Positions 35,601 to 50,800 of a stretch of DNA of 64,000 nt are shown here, piece by piece. The notes under the pieces were generated by a model. That model ran no database searches. It had not been told where the DNA came from and saw only the letters and a list, made by a program, of their open reading frames with translations. The DNA is from Dipteris shenzhenensis (lineage: Eukaryota > Polypodiophyta > Polypodiopsida > Gleicheniales), in assembly GCA_047967505.1 (NCBI GenBank), contig CM106540.1; one strand, 5' to 3'. Position numbers and translations under genes: made by a program. Position 1 is the first letter of the stretch, and each line of letters begins with the position of its first letter.

Positions 35601-38600
35601 TTTGCAACCAGCCTTGCCTTGTACCGATCAATGGACCCATCTGGTTTTCTTTTGACTTTGAAAACCCACCGTGTACCTATGGCATTCTTACCTGGTGGCA
35701 AATCCACAACATCCCAAGTCTGATTTTTATGAATGGACTGCAACTCATCGTGCATGGCATTCATCCAATGCACATTATCTTTTGCTTCTTCAAATGTCTC
35801 AGGCTCCTCCTCATCAAGAAGAGTACCTGCAGAAGCTGATTCAACTCAATGAGCTCCCTCCATGTGCCTTACTGCACTACGAGTTCTGCCAGGCAATGGA
35901 GCTTCAAGCCTACTCTGCTTGAGAGTCTGAAGCAACCAATGCGGGACTGTTTTGGCTGCGTGTATCTCTTGAATTTCTTGCCTGACAACTTCATCCACAC
36001 CCTGAGGTTGTACCAATTCAGTTGGGGGCTGAATCTGTACTTGTGGAGCTGGCGGAGGTTGCTGTAAATTCTGATTCGGGCTATACGCCTTAGCTTTTTC
36101 TGACCAACTGACTGCCGATTGTCCTTTTGGAAGCTATTGTCCTTTGGCTGAGGGCCTTTAGCCGCTAGGGTTGTGGACTGTTGCGGGGCTTTGGCTCCTG
36201 GTTGGACCTGTTTAGGCTTTCCCCCGTTCAACATCATTTCTTGATTCTGAGCCACGGTAAGCGCATGCTAGTAATTGAGCGGGTCAAAATTCCAAACAGG
36301 GAAGCAAATGTTGGAGTCCAACCCCTAATGAACTGCTTGAGGTTATTGATCTCGAACAGGCCTAATTGCTGGGCGAGACGAGAACACTAGTCTTCCAGAT
36401 TCAGCAAGAACTGTGGCGACAGAAACAGAGCTTTAAGGTCGGTCACAAACGTATCACACTTGAAACTTGTGACATGTGTGGTTCGATTAGTATACTTGCT
36501 AAACCAATGTTGCTACCAGGTCACCGCCTCACCGGTTAGATGAGGGGCAGCTAGATGGACTTTGCCTTATTCATCCTGAATACCATCTCGCAGAAAATGA
36601 GCTACAAATTCATAAATAAAATGCAAAATGGCTGAGTGGTCGCACTTACAATCGTATTCCATGAAATTCAGAGTGGACCAAGTGAGCCGAGTAACCTTTG
36701 GTTTTGTCGATGTAGGTCACTCTACGGGCTATCCATAGGTGCCATTCATTCCTTAGTATAGCTTTATAGGCCTAGATATAGGCAGTCAGGACTGTTAGGG
36801 CACACTAGGTGCTACTAGGACACCCTGTTCTAGGGTTTCTTTATTTTGTGTACCTAGTGCCTTTCTTTCATTCATTCCAGCAGTGCGGTTTTCAGCTTGC
36901 TTCCATCTTCCATTGCTTGCACTTGTCTACAATGGTATTAAAGCAAGGTTAAGGCTTCATCCCTCAGCCATTTCCAGCCACCCGAGCCCACCACACCCCA
37001 TTGGCGGCTGTCTACAAGCTGGTCGACTCCTCTTCTCAGTTCGAAGTTACGGTTCCAGCCTTCTCGAGGGATTTCATCACCAAGAAACCCTTCCATTGTG
37101 CTGTTCCAGCTAGGGCGACTGTTTTAGAGTCACTGTTCTTGCACTTCAAAGCACTTTATCTCAGGGAATCAAGCTCCAATCAGCTTCTACAAACTGGGCA
37201 ACTATTGTAGAGAGTTTCTCCAGCTATTTAACAGCTCAAATCTGTACTTCGTGGCATTTTCCTACAGCCGCCACCCTGTTTACAGCTGCTCTCAACTTCG
37301 AGCTGCTCCATTTCCCTTGGTAGACACACAATTATGGCATGAGAGGTTTGGACACCTCGATTATGGAGCACTTGTGAAGTTACATAAGCAGGAAATGATT
37401 GTTGATCTTCCTAAGATGCATATGCCTTCAAAGCATGTCTGTGAAGCACGTTTACTTGGAAAGATGCACCGTTTTGCATTTCCCAAGGATGGGAGAGTTC
37501 GTGCACCCCGAAAGTTGTACTTGGTTCACAATGATGTTTGTGGCCCCATGCGAATTGCAGCCATAGGTGGATTTTACTATTTTACTATTTTGTGACTTCC
37601 ATTGATGACTTCACCAGGTACACCTGGATTTTTTCTCTAAAGTCCAAATCTCAAGTCTTCACATGCTTTAATTTGCTGATTATTTGGCATCACGTTATTG
37701 CTTTGGTAAAGAATGAAAGTGGTCAGAAAATTTCCAACATAAATACGGATAGGGGAGAGAATACATCACAAATGAATTTGCTGATTATTTGGCATCACGT
37801 GGCATACGTAATCAATGCACTATGCCTTACACTCCTCAGCAAAATCCCGTGGCTGAAAGGAAAAATAGATCAGTCATGGAGATGGCCAGGTGTATGCTCA
37901 AAGGGAAGCCCTTGCCTAATAAATTGTGGTTTGATGCAGTCATGTGTGCAAATTATATTTTGAATAGATGCCCAACCAAGGCATTGCAAACCATCACACC
38001 TTATGAGACTTGAACAAGCCATAAGCCTAAGATTTCTCACATGAGGACTTTTAGTTACAAACAAACTTGGATGACAGCTGTCAAATGCATTTTTATTGGG
38101 TACAGTTCAGAAAAGCAAGGGCTACCAGCCCCACACGGGCAAAGTTTTTGTTAGTAGAGACGTTTTTGACGAGTCATCATCCATGCCTTTGCTGGACAGT
38201 CAAAAACAGCCCACAGTTAATGCATCAGATATTTTTGACAGCTTGATTCCTTTGTTTCAGTCAGACCCACATGACGATGTTACATCTGAGGTTCCTCCTC
38301 CTTCTAATGGTCATTTACAGCCAGTTGTGTAGCCTGAGCAAAAGTGACAGCCTGATATGCCTCAGATTGATCAGGATGTTCTGCACAGGGATCTACGGGG
38401 AGAGACGACACCACACTACCGAGCTAGAGATGCAGAGACCACACATGAGCCACGGCGCCGAGTGTGACCATTGAGGTCCGCCGGTCTGAGACGAGACATC
38501 ATTCTTGCCATAGCCCATCGGATACAAAGGCTGAGGAGACCACATCGTCCACCGTAGTGAGAGAGAGCTCGATAAACGCAGATCCGGGACATCTTCGTAG

Positions 38601-38802
38601 CCCACCAAAGAGCCACCATGGCACCGGGTTTCGGATTCTGAGTCTCAGTTTTCAGTTTTTAGTTTTTAGTTTGAGTTTTGAGCTCTTTAGCTTAGCATAG
38701 CACTCAGCAAGGGCCCTTGCATGCCCTTTGCTTCAGTCCACAAAGGCTTGTATGAGTTAAGTGCACTTTGTCCCATAGGCCCGTGAGGCTTTCCAAGGAC
38801 GT

Positions 38803-38838
<36 letters not shown>

Positions 38839-41800
38839 AAATGCAAGAAGGCACATCTAAGGAATTGGAAATGAGAGTTTTTGTACACCATGCTTGTGCA
38901 GATAGTAATCCTTTACGGATGCCCAACTTGGGCACCCGAGCTCTCTAGGATATACTAGGAAAGAATAGAAACCTTACATCAAAGTTTGCTGATGGGGGAG
39001 AAGATAAAACTTGCAAAATCTTCCCCACAGGAGAGGTGGAAGATGAGCAGCATGTACTCGTAAGTTGTAGAGCCAACATTTCAGAGAAAGTTATGGACAG
39101 AGGTGATCTGAAAGCTGGAGCAGCCAGCCAAAAAGCTAGGAAGCTACTTGATGGGATTTTGGAACACCGCAACAAGGTTGGGGGACTAGCACACAAGCGA
39201 GCCCAACAAGTACTCACTACATAGCAAGTTCGTAATATTTCTCACTGGCAGTCCCATAGATTCTGAAGGGTCTCACACGAACTTTAATACAATCGTATCA
39301 TGTCATCTCTCTCTCTATATATATATATATCTTTATTTATTTATTTATCGGTATCGTTATGTAGATCTTTTTTGTATTCATCATGGGTGTTGATGCCCAA
39401 TCAGAGCCTTCACCCCTTCGGCTCAGTGTATTAGGTTCTTTCAGTCTCATAGACCCTTCGGTCTTTCGAAAACTTTGATTATCTTCTTTCTTTCTCTCAC
39501 ATACACACACACACAAAAAAAAGAGAAGGCAACTTACAGCAGCATCGATATTGGCTGGTGACTCATCATTAGGACTTGAAAGCATTGCAATTATACTCAA
39601 TAAAATGGTTTCCACCTGCATCCACCAATCAGTATGACAAAAATTACCTTACTATGTCACTGCTGGGATTCTTTCTCACGGACAAATTCATTTTAACTGA
39701 TGCTAATCTGTAAGGCTGGCGATTTTATAATATATTGCACAAATCGCAAGTGACCATTCCATGATGAGTCACACAAATTGTCAGCTGTTTCTAGACCCAA
39801 AGATAGGCTAAAGATTCACATATTACCTCAAAAACATTATCAGCTTTACATCTACTGATCATATCCCACATAGGATGAGCTACACCACTGCAAAAGTAAA
39901 TCACTCTCCTTGTCCTCCCAAAACAAACCATAAATACAAGTTAACAGCTACAAAACTCTGTTTGCACTTAGCTGGCTTGACGAATCCAATAGCATCAGTA
40001 TCTGCTATTGGATGCCACAATGTTAAAACCTTGCTAACATTCCCAGGGAAAAAAGTTGTGTGAGTTGAAACTAAACTGTCAAGGCTCAATTACAAAAAAG
40101 GTGCCTGCATTCACTCTCTACAAAAATGCAAGTTTCAACTACAAAGAGACCTTCCATCTTCAAAAATAATACAGAGAAGTAGATCAATAGCCAAGCCAAA
40201 TACCGTGTGCACAGGTGACCACCGCTCACTAGCCAGTTCATAACCATTTGGATCATCTCCAGGAGCATGAAGAATGGAAATGCAAACTCTCCCATCCGGA
40301 TATACTGTAACACAAAGGCAAACTTTACCACCTTCGCCCACATGAGTAGGCCTAGTTTTATTTTATCAGATCTACAAAGAATTTACGGCATTTAAACGAG
40401 TACAAAGAACTAATTTGTGACTTATCATCATGTGACACACATTTGTAGACTTCCAAAATTCATGTGTGAGGATTCATCATAGAAAAGAACCAGCAGCAAT
40501 TTACAAGAGTCTATCATAAGGCTTAAATCACTTGGCATGGACTTCAGGCCCTATGGGAAGGTCTTGATATGACGCTTACTTAGAACAGCAATTACTTTTA
40601 AAAATGTGATCCATCTGATTGATGACCACATCCAACCCAGACATCAAATAAGATGAATTCAGAAATTGAAAACCCCACTTGAGAACACATTTCAGAACAG
40701 CCACCAGTTGCAAAGATATGAAAAGAATCCTGAAGGTTCTAAGTCTAGAAAGCATGTATCTAGTCACTAGAGAAAGCACCCGTTGCCACTTTGAAATTTT
40801 AACTCTATTAAAGAGAAAATGAAAGAGAAGAAAAAAGAGGTAACATTTTTTTTGAAAAACAAAAGGAAGACATACTTAGCAAGCAAAGCAGCACTTATGT
40901 TGTCATCAGTGCCCAAGCATAAGCAGCTATACTTTCTAAAGACCCGTGGAGTCTTCTTGTATGAATATAGAAGGAATATCCATTTCTTTGTAAATATACA
41001 GCAATAGGAACCCATATCTACCTATATTTGATGAACGAACCCAATAACGTTGTGCTATCTAGTTGAGTCAAAAAAATCATGATGAGGGCGCATTCAAATC
41101 ATTAATTTTCTTGTAGATCCCAATGTTAATCCTATTTGATTTTCCTGGTAATATATTTCATTACTTCTTTATACACCTATACTGATTCATGTGTGAGCCA
41201 TCCTATGTGACAAGACAGACTTTACACAGGGCGATCACCACTTTCACTTGAGGATCCTCATCCAGACTTAAGCGTATGCATACATATATCATCTAGCAAG
41301 AAGACTAGTTATATATACTTTCATAAGACTACCATTTAGAATTATTGGGACACTCCTTGATCAGTACTAGATCACCTTGCACCCCGTGATGTACTAGATA
41401 AAATGGCCCAAACTGCATATCAATTGACAATGCCCGTGGAACTTCTTGTGTCTCATTCACCTTCAATGCTTGGGAGAAGGAGAGATACAAGATTATATGA
41501 GTTATGATCCAAGGCACCCTTGGTGAACATAGTAGTAGGCATTTGAAATTATTCAAGCCAAGTATTGTCTAGTTTAGGGTTAAGCTTTAGTCACAGCATC
41601 TTGGCCAAACCTTCATGCACTTTGTAAGATTTGGGTGCAAAATTTGGGTTAAATCTATAGATTGTGTTTTCAAACCCTAATTGTCCAATCAAGCCTAAGT
41701 TTGACATACCATAAAATCAATCAAGTGTGAGGGTAAAGGGTTATCCCAAGCCTAAGATCTCATTAATTGCTTCATTTTGATGTTGTTCTTTTCTCCCTTG

Positions 41801-44800
41801 GGGGCAAACTTGTTAAAAACCTACGTAGAATTAACTCAACCTCTAACTAGAATCAAGGATTAGTTCATTAGCAAACCCTATCGATAGTTAGATTAGATTG
41901 ACCTTATTTTGGTTAGATTGGATCCCAAGACCTATTCTAAGCTAAACCCAAAGTTCAATAGAGCCTTATAAGCATGCTTTCTCAATAAAGCATTGTACCC
42001 AAAAAAATCATGCTTTTACAAAGAATAAGTGAGATGCCTACATGTGGTTCGCAATTTGAGCCATATCTTCTCTCTACTCAGTTGTCTTCGATTCCATGTG
42101 CTCCAATGCATGCTACCTAGCATGATCTACCCTACATAGTACAATGATTGATAGATTGTGCTCTTGGAGTGTCCACACTTTTCTATTTCAGCCTGTCCTG
42201 GTGCTTGCATTCAAATTTGCAATGCAATTTAATCCTGTCTTCTTCTCTATCAAAACTTTGGCTTCTGCTAGTGACAAGCCACTTCACTCATCAAGAATTG
42301 ACTCTTGTCTTCTTTCCTATCAAGGTATTGACTTCTCCTAGTGTCTCTAGCAATTTGCTCATCAATGGCTATGCTTTTGCAGGCATTTGGAGTTGTGCAC
42401 TGCAAATACATGGTGGAACTAGACCTAGAAGCATATAGTTTAGTGTCGTCTTTTGTTTATTTGATCTTCTAACCTTTCATGGGTCTTATTTCTCATAAAT
42501 CTCTCGCAATATTGGCGGATCGATTGTCACCAAGCTATGTTGCCTTCTTTTGCTTAGACATTTACTTTTTTGGATGCTTTCGAGGATCCACTTCTTGGGA
42601 TGCTTCTCTTAGATTGTTTAACATGGGAAATTTTGTATTTGAATCTAGGTTTTGTATTATTACTATTTCAATTGTAGCTATGCCAAACACTCGGGGTCTT
42701 AGGGTTTCATCCATGGGTCACAAATCTTGTATCTCTTTTATTTGAAAAGAGTTAGGAATATCATAGTATTGAATAACCAATCTTAGCAAGAAGACATGAC
42801 CTCATTCCCACCTCATCAATCCCATGTGTCTCCTACTTCATTTTTTTATTTTAGCCTTAAGTGTCAATGAGATATGAAAATCTATGCAAAATTCAAGTGA
42901 AATGTCTCTTTGTGACTTTGAAAAGGGGCGACCCATGTTATAGAGGGGGTCATCCCATTGCTAAAACCTTAAGGCAGTAAAGCAAAGGACATGTGGAGTT
43001 TGGCTTTGCAATGCCTTTGAAAAAAGATTGGAACACAAACACTTATTGGAACTATACAAATGTGCAAATCTCTCTTTTACTAAGTGCATCTTTTCGTTCC
43101 TCTTGATTTGCACTTGTTTATCTTGCAATACTCGTCCATTGTCTTGCATGTTGTTCACCTCTCTCAACGAATGAGTACGTCATTTAGCAATCTAGAAATT
43201 AAGGAACTCTTCTTCATGAAAGCCCAACGCACCGAAGCAAATATAAGCACATCTAAGCAAACAAGTTGGCATGTCAACACAAATTCAAAGTTAACAATTG
43301 CTCTAATGAAGATTGTCTCCTCTACCACAATCTTGCTCATTGAGGCTTTAGATATTCTAGCTTCACAATCCCACAACCATCTCGAAACTGGCTACTCTCT
43401 TTTATAACTCCCTTGCCTCACCGCTTAAGTCTCAATCCATGTTCATTCATATCGCTCAAGCTCGTCCAAGGACCAAGACTAGCACTTTCTTTGTCATCCA
43501 CATTCACTAGAAGGCATGGCATCACTATTGATAGTTAGGATAATAAGTCTTACCCCTCTCACAAATGCGAGATGGGAATCTAGTCCATGATTATGATAGT
43601 CTCATTGCCCTCACCAACACCGATGGTTTTAGCTTGAATCTCCATGATCCAATGTGGCTCACCATGACCCCATTTATGTGTGGTTCTCTAAGTCAACTCA
43701 GCCTCAACACTCCGTTGAACTTGATCCATTCCCAATACTTGTCCATGTGTGCACCTCCTGTGGTAGTATCATCTCCTTGTCCATCAATTAACCTTACTTG
43801 TGCCTTGTGAAGGTCCAAGAAGAGCTGGAGGGTCTCATGCTGGAGCAGAGAATGCACATTGGATGGGCAGAGTGGGATAGTGGCCTAGCCAATTCTCTCG
43901 GGGCATGGAGTTGCATCCCCACCCACCGAGGCAAAGTCACAACTACGAGCCCTCTCTCACCTGAGGGGATTAGGCATTCGGATGATGGAGATCGCCTTGA
44001 CAATCTGAGAGTCACAGTGGGACGGTCTGCACAAAGCCTTGATCCCCCCATGTTGATACAAGCAATTTTCTCGGACCGGGGTGTTTGCATACATCCCTCG
44101 GATCCAACCGCTCCAGACAATACAAAGTGTGGCTCGGAGGCCTTCTTCTTCCCGAGATAGTTGGAGACCCGGAGATTGATGGGGCCCTAGATTTGCTTGA
44201 GTGACAGAGAATCAAAGTAGTGGGTCGTTTGAGTAAAGACTAGACCATTGAGCCAGTTCCAGTCTCACCAAGCGCCAAGGCAGAAGGGGACGTGTGGCAT
44301 CCCTGATTATGGGAGGGCCGGCCTCTTTGGGAGGTGCATCCAAGAGAGTGGTTTTGGTGCCCTTCTTCTTGAGCACCACACACATTAGTTGGCCTCTGCA
44401 GCTGGAGGTTGTAGCCTAGACTTTCTCAAGAGAGCATCACTAGGTCAAGCAATAGGTTCCACAGGAGGTCATGTCCAAATTATGGTAATGCTTTTTGATC
44501 AGCCACAGACCACGGAAAATCTCTTACTTCTACTAGACGGTGGCCCATAGAGACTTGCCCATTGGTCCATGGCTGGAGCAAATGCGCGATGTAGCCGTTA
44601 CACGGATAGAGAATGGAGAAAATCCCGGGCCTGCCCCACAATACAAAGGATCTAGATGGGGCCCTCCAGATTGTGGCCAAGACAAAGAGGATGCAGCAAG
44701 ACTTCAATTTTTGCGAGGAATGGGTCTTAACAAAATTTCCATGAATTAGGGGATGGCTGCATAGATGACAGAGGGGAGTCATGCCTTTTCCACCGATGCT

Positions 44801-47800
44801 GCCTCTCCAACATCCAAGATCCAAGGCCAACGGGTCCTACGGATAGTGGCACACAAAGCAACGCCTCCTTCCCGACAGCACCTGATGCCTTCACCATATG
44901 ATATCTTATGGGAGTCTAGCATCAATGCTCAAAACATCTAGCTTGCCCGCAGCAATTTTGTGATGGGAGGCCACCAAATTCCCTTGACAACCACCTCAGT
45001 TCCCATATGGCAAGACATTATCTACACCTTGTGTGCCATTAGGGAGCGTGGGACGTCAGGATCTCAAACAACAGCAGAGAGACTTGGCCTGCATGTGTCT
45101 TTTGAGTCGGAGTGAGCCATTCGCTAACGTATTTCAAAGATTCCCTAGGCAGTCTGGGTTCTCTAAAAACAGGCTGGTTGGACAACCGGTTTTTTCTAGC
45201 ATTTCATCCTCGATCAGCAACCCACAATATAGAAAGTTCTTTTCTCTGGGAAAAAATAAATAAATGCACCAATAGGGTAGCCTATCATAGCAGCCGATTG
45301 TGGAGGAGCCACCACAGAAGGAGAGACCAACAAGTCAGTTCTACTACAGACGGCAATCATCCATAGCACAGTACTTCAGCTTACAGATTCATCCAGAAGA
45401 GAAGAGGGACAAATTGGAACAATGTGTGATTGTGTACTCTTTGTTCATCTCAACCTGCCCTATAAAGATTGACCTCATATACCTAGATGAGTCCAGGAAC
45501 ATGCCCAAACTCATCCTCTAAAAACAGAACATAGTGCAGTTTCAATCTCATGATAGTCACTCATAAGGTTGAAAACCATAAACTCCATCATGCATAGCAG
45601 GGACTAGCTACTATGACATCCCCACTGACATCATCAGCGCCCAACGGTGGGTGTGGACCATAGTAGAAACATATGCTCTCACACATACAAATCCACACAC
45701 CCACAAAGACTTGAGCATCCATTTATACAAAGTCTGCGTACTAAGTTTCTGTCGGCACTCCGGAGGTGAAGGGCAGACTCAGCCATGACAAGGGCTAGCA
45801 CTAAAGCTTGACCTAATGATGATTGCTCAAAAATCAACTTCAAACTACTAAGTGAAAGATATGTTCAAAATGTTTGAATTACTTGATTTATAAGGAAAAA
45901 CTCTTAGGAAGTCTCTCCTACATCTCAACACGTTAATACATAGTTATTACCACTATGGTCATTTGAGTAGACCTCATGGTGTCTTTATGATTATCATTAT
46001 CAAGAATGATCATTCTTGTTGATCAAATGACTTTTCCTTACAAGTCACTTTCCACAATATAAAATAAAATAAAACATTTTTTTCTCATAACAGAAACGAT
46101 ATCATATAGAAATGACCTTAAGATGTTAGGTTTCGTTATGTACAAATGTCACATTAAAGATATACACCATTTTGATTATTGCAATCTGCAATCCAGTCCT
46201 CTTCAAAAGCCAAGGATAGACAAAGATAAGCATGTATCTATCTAGATGAATCCAGGAACATGCCCAAACGCATCCTCTAAAAACACGACAGTGTGCAATT
46301 TCAATCTCATAATAGTCACTCATAAGGTTGAAACCATAAACCCCATCACGCATAGCAGGGTCTAGCTACTAGGACATCCCCACTGACGTCATCAATGCCC
46401 AACAATGGGTGTAGACCATAGTATAAGCATATGCTCTCACACAAACAAATCCAAACACCCACACATACTTGAGCATCCATTTATACAAAGTCTTCGTACT
46501 GAGTTTCTTTCGGTGAAGGGCAGACTTAGCCATGACGAAGGCTAGGACTAAAGATGAGCATGCCTGTAAAATGTCAGGAGACCTTGGACTATAGATGTTT
46601 ACATTGCAGCACCCAAAGACGTCTAACTATGCTACATTCTCCACCAACGTAAAAAATAACAGGGCCTCTTAGTTATGGAAGTATAGGTCATTGGGCAAAT
46701 TTTTCCCCAATGTAGAGTTACAAATCTTAGCCTGGCTACTATTTTCAGGGCGGATTTATCAATTTCGAAGGTCTAAATACTAGCCCACATGAGAATTTAT
46801 CAAATCTGAAGCTTTGAAAATTAAGCTGGAGAAGCCTCTAAATTCACCATTGGGCTAAAATTCACCCCTAACTTTTTCCCTATTCTCCGCAAGGAGGGGA
46901 GTAACAACTTTTCTGGCACTACATCAGGATGCAGCAGTATTTGCAGCATTGGAGAGGCTCCGCTAGACAGGCAAGTAGACAGAGATCAATGCCATCATCC
47001 TACTACAAACAGAAACTGCCAGCAACCGAGTTTAGCCCACATCAGCTAACATACAGTACAGGGCTACATTCACAGTAAGGGAGATATTTACTGGGTATGT
47101 GCACCACACATGAGATCTTGCTAAACAAGGCATTTGAAAAATATAAGCAAACTAGGCTTTGGCTTAAACTCAATATCCTAAGTCAAATCTATAAAAAGGA
47201 AATTAGAGGATAGCTCCAGGATGCATTATGCATAGCACAGATTCAGTAAAGACAGCATCTAAGGCATCCTAGATGAATTTTTGAAATCTTCTAGACTCTT
47301 TAAAACATCTTTTGGTCTTTCTCATAAGTGTAATCCACTTAAATTCAGCTACTCGAACCCATTTTTCAACCTTTACTTCAATGCATGCACGTTGGTCACA
47401 CATGGCATTCAACAAAGACCTCTTTCAAAACAGTCATATTCTCACTTCCTATACATAAAAACTTTCCCAGCATTAGTCATTACCATTTGGATGCCACATT
47501 TCTGATGTGAACCTTACAGTTGGAGGACTATTCGGATAGTTTGTAGGAAAACTCATGATAGCATTGAAAACTCCACCTTCACTGTCAGCATTACAATGCA
47601 ATAAACACATAAGGATTAGACAGCTTACTCTTGGCAACATCCTGTAATCATCAAAACAACAAAAGCATTTAGCCAATTCCAAAAACATCTGCAAAGTGTA
47701 CCATAAGGACTGACAGCAATGTACTATACACAAACTTTCAAATTGAAATCATGAAAAGCAAAGGTACGTATGGAGGAATGTACACATTCACAAACGCCCC

Positions 47801-50800
47801 CACATATCGTACAAGCATGCCCACTTGCACATGCACATGGACACTTGCGTGCACACATGCATGCAGTTATAATATACCTGAGTGCACGCTCAGGCACTCA
47901 CATTGCCAAGTTCTTTAGAAGAAGGCACAAATATCTAAAGGGAACCTACTAGAAGGAAAATTTACGTCACACCGGTACCCATGCATGTGTTGACATTTGC
48001 CTTCAAGGCCCAACAATTGTCACCATATACAAAATAAATAAATAAATGATAAATAATGCATGGTGCGCATAAGCATAGTTTCAAATCATTGATTGCAAGG
48101 AAATGAATGAAGCAAATTGAGAGAGAGAGAGTTATGTTAGAAATAACCCAACAGAGGGTACGCACAGCGGAAGACTAGAAGCTCACACAGTGTGATATGT
48201 GGGGTGTGGAATCACAAACTTCTTAACTTACGTGCATAGATGTGCAAGCCAGTAAATAGACAATGCTCAGAGACAAATATAGAAGCAACACTTTATATTT
48301 CCGTCCGTCCAGAAACTAGGACAAGATACAATACCAAAAGGTTCTTCAACTACAAGCCTGGCACTTCTAGATCTCTGAGCCCGCATGCTCCACCTCGAGC
48401 ATATGTAGATTCTCTGTCTAGATCCCTTCCACCTTGCTGTCCGGAAGCCAGCCTAGGTGGGCAGCCACTCTAGCTCAGTCTGCAGCTTCTCCTAGGTCAC
48501 CTTGTCCTCCTGAATGTAGACCTAAGGCTCCCCCTTTGCTGCTCCTGTCTGCTGTCCTGAGGGCTGCTCCAAGTGATGAATTATGGAGGCCCCTAGGGGC
48601 TCCTTTTATAGGGCAAAGCCCTACTCAGAATAGCCAACCCAAACTGGCCGACTTCAGGGTCTGTTTGGGCCGACCCTGGTCAGTAGGAATACTTGCTGTA
48701 GGCAGCCCCTTTTAGGGCCCTCTTTTCCAAGGCCTTTGGCCCACATTCCAAGGGCTTTAGCCCTCCTTCCAACGCAGGGTCCCAGCCTCTTCCGTCTGCC
48801 TATATAAGGCTTGGTTGGCTAGCTCCAACCAGCCCAACCAGCCCAACCAGGATGGCCAACCCTGCTGCTGGTACACCCGCCTCTGCTGCGCCCCTTTCTT
48901 GCCCACACGTGTGCGCCTTGGCTGCGCCACACGTCGCCTCAGTCCGCCCTCCTGTGCGCCTCTGTAAGGGCCCTGTTCCAGCCTGTATGCACAGTCCTTG
49001 AGGCGCCTCTGCCAGGCTGCTGTGCTGCCCACATGGCAGCCCATGTGCTGCCCATGTGGTAGCCCCTTTAGCCCTTTCCCTGTGAGGTGCTGCCCATGTG
49101 GCAGCCCCCTCTCCTACCATGAGTCTTTTGGGCACAGGCCCTACATCTCCCTCCCCCATGCTCTCCTCATATGGGGCTTACAGATGGGGAGGTGACCATT
49201 TCAACAAGTCATTACCATCTAATAAGTCAGATATAGCCTACAAGCCCAAAGAAGAAATAAATTGTGATCTAGACTCCCTGGAAGCAAAGGAGCTAGGGGC
49301 ACCTACTGAACCCACAGAGACGAGACAGTTTCTAGATGAGTACAGAGATTGTTTCTTGCTTGCCCAAGGGCCTGCCGCCTAAGAGGCCAAAAGACTTCAT
49401 CATAAGACTTAATACACCACCACCAAACAGACCACTTCATAGAATAACAAGATGAGAGAGATGAGGCTTGGACAATAAGTGTGGATTATAGAGCCTTAAA
49501 CAAGAGAACAATCCAGAATAGGTTTTCAAGCCCACGCATAGACGAGATCCTTGGCAATTTGAAAGGAGTATGCATTTTCATATGGCTAGACTTAAAGTGT
49601 GATTATCACCAGGTAAGGATAGCACCATAAGATATTCATGAGGCTGCTTGTTGTACATCTCAAAGTTTCTATGAGTACCTTCCTTTTCAATATCCTAGTA
49701 ACTTTAATCAAATGACGAGTCATATCTTCCAAAGGCATAAATCATCTTGTTGGAGGACAATGCTCCATCCTCTATTACCCTCCACCATAGCTTAGTTGCT
49801 CACTTGTAAGGCCCCCAATTAAGAAGCGGCCATGAGCATGTTACTTTAGTTGAATGAGATGCATACACATCATTGAGCAGCCATTCGTCATCAAGAGGGG
49901 AGGGGCTACATGTTTAATACAAAACATAGCTGTCAAGGTCATCCATGTGCATTCAGTTGGATGTAGATATGGCAAACCACCACCATGGGATGATGATGTC
50001 AGCAACTTGAGGTGCTTACGCAGCCCACGAAACGCGTACCATTGTATGGACCAAGGACCAATACAGTGCTAACATGGCATGTTCCACAAGCTGCTCACAT
50101 GGTAAGCAGTCATGTGGACCTACATGGTGATGATGTGGCAATAGGCCATGCTAATGATGTGGCAATGGCAATTGATGAAGATGTTGGTGTGCATGTCGAT
50201 AGGCTGACATGGCAGTCAGCTGCTAATGTGGAGTTAGCATGCTTACTGAAACACCCGCAACCAAGTCAAGTCTATTCTAACCTCGATAGGGTATAGGCCT
50301 TTGAGCAAGAATCATTAGACACTCCTAAGGGTTGAGCTAGCAGCTCACCTCCTAGCCATAGACTCGAATTTCAGTACTTTGAGCCAACCCCGAGCCCGAA
50401 GTCTACATTACCACAAGTGCTTGCCAGTGCCAAGTTTAGATCATGCATCCCATACCACATGACCTTCCCCTAGCTACAACTCCTTGGCCAACAAGTCTAA
50501 CATCCACATGAGACATCCAACCCTACGATGCTCCAAGACAATCTAATGTGAACGCCTAGACTTGTATTTATAACCTCGCTTGGCTATCTTTAGCAGTTAG
50601 CCTTAACTCTAGCCTCTCATGCATAAAGTAGCTTTATTGTCCCACAAAGGCCTCTCCTTTTTATTTGAGCCAATCTTTTTGTTTTTTGATGGGTCAACTC
50701 CCGTTTGTTGGATCTAAACCTTATCCATGTTGGCTCCAATCTCAACTCTAATCCCAACCTTAGGTCAGATTATGCCCTAACCATAGATCCAATTCTAGAT

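Noticed and set aside
43798-44160. 120-codon plus-strand frame in a GC-rich block of intron 3
   Set aside because: No recognised family, overlapping frames open on the other strand, and its composition follows the local GC content.
48240-49159. Pro/Ala/Cys-rich frames on both strands
   Set aside because: GC-rich low-complexity block with internal short repeats; open frames on both strands simultaneously argue against real coding.
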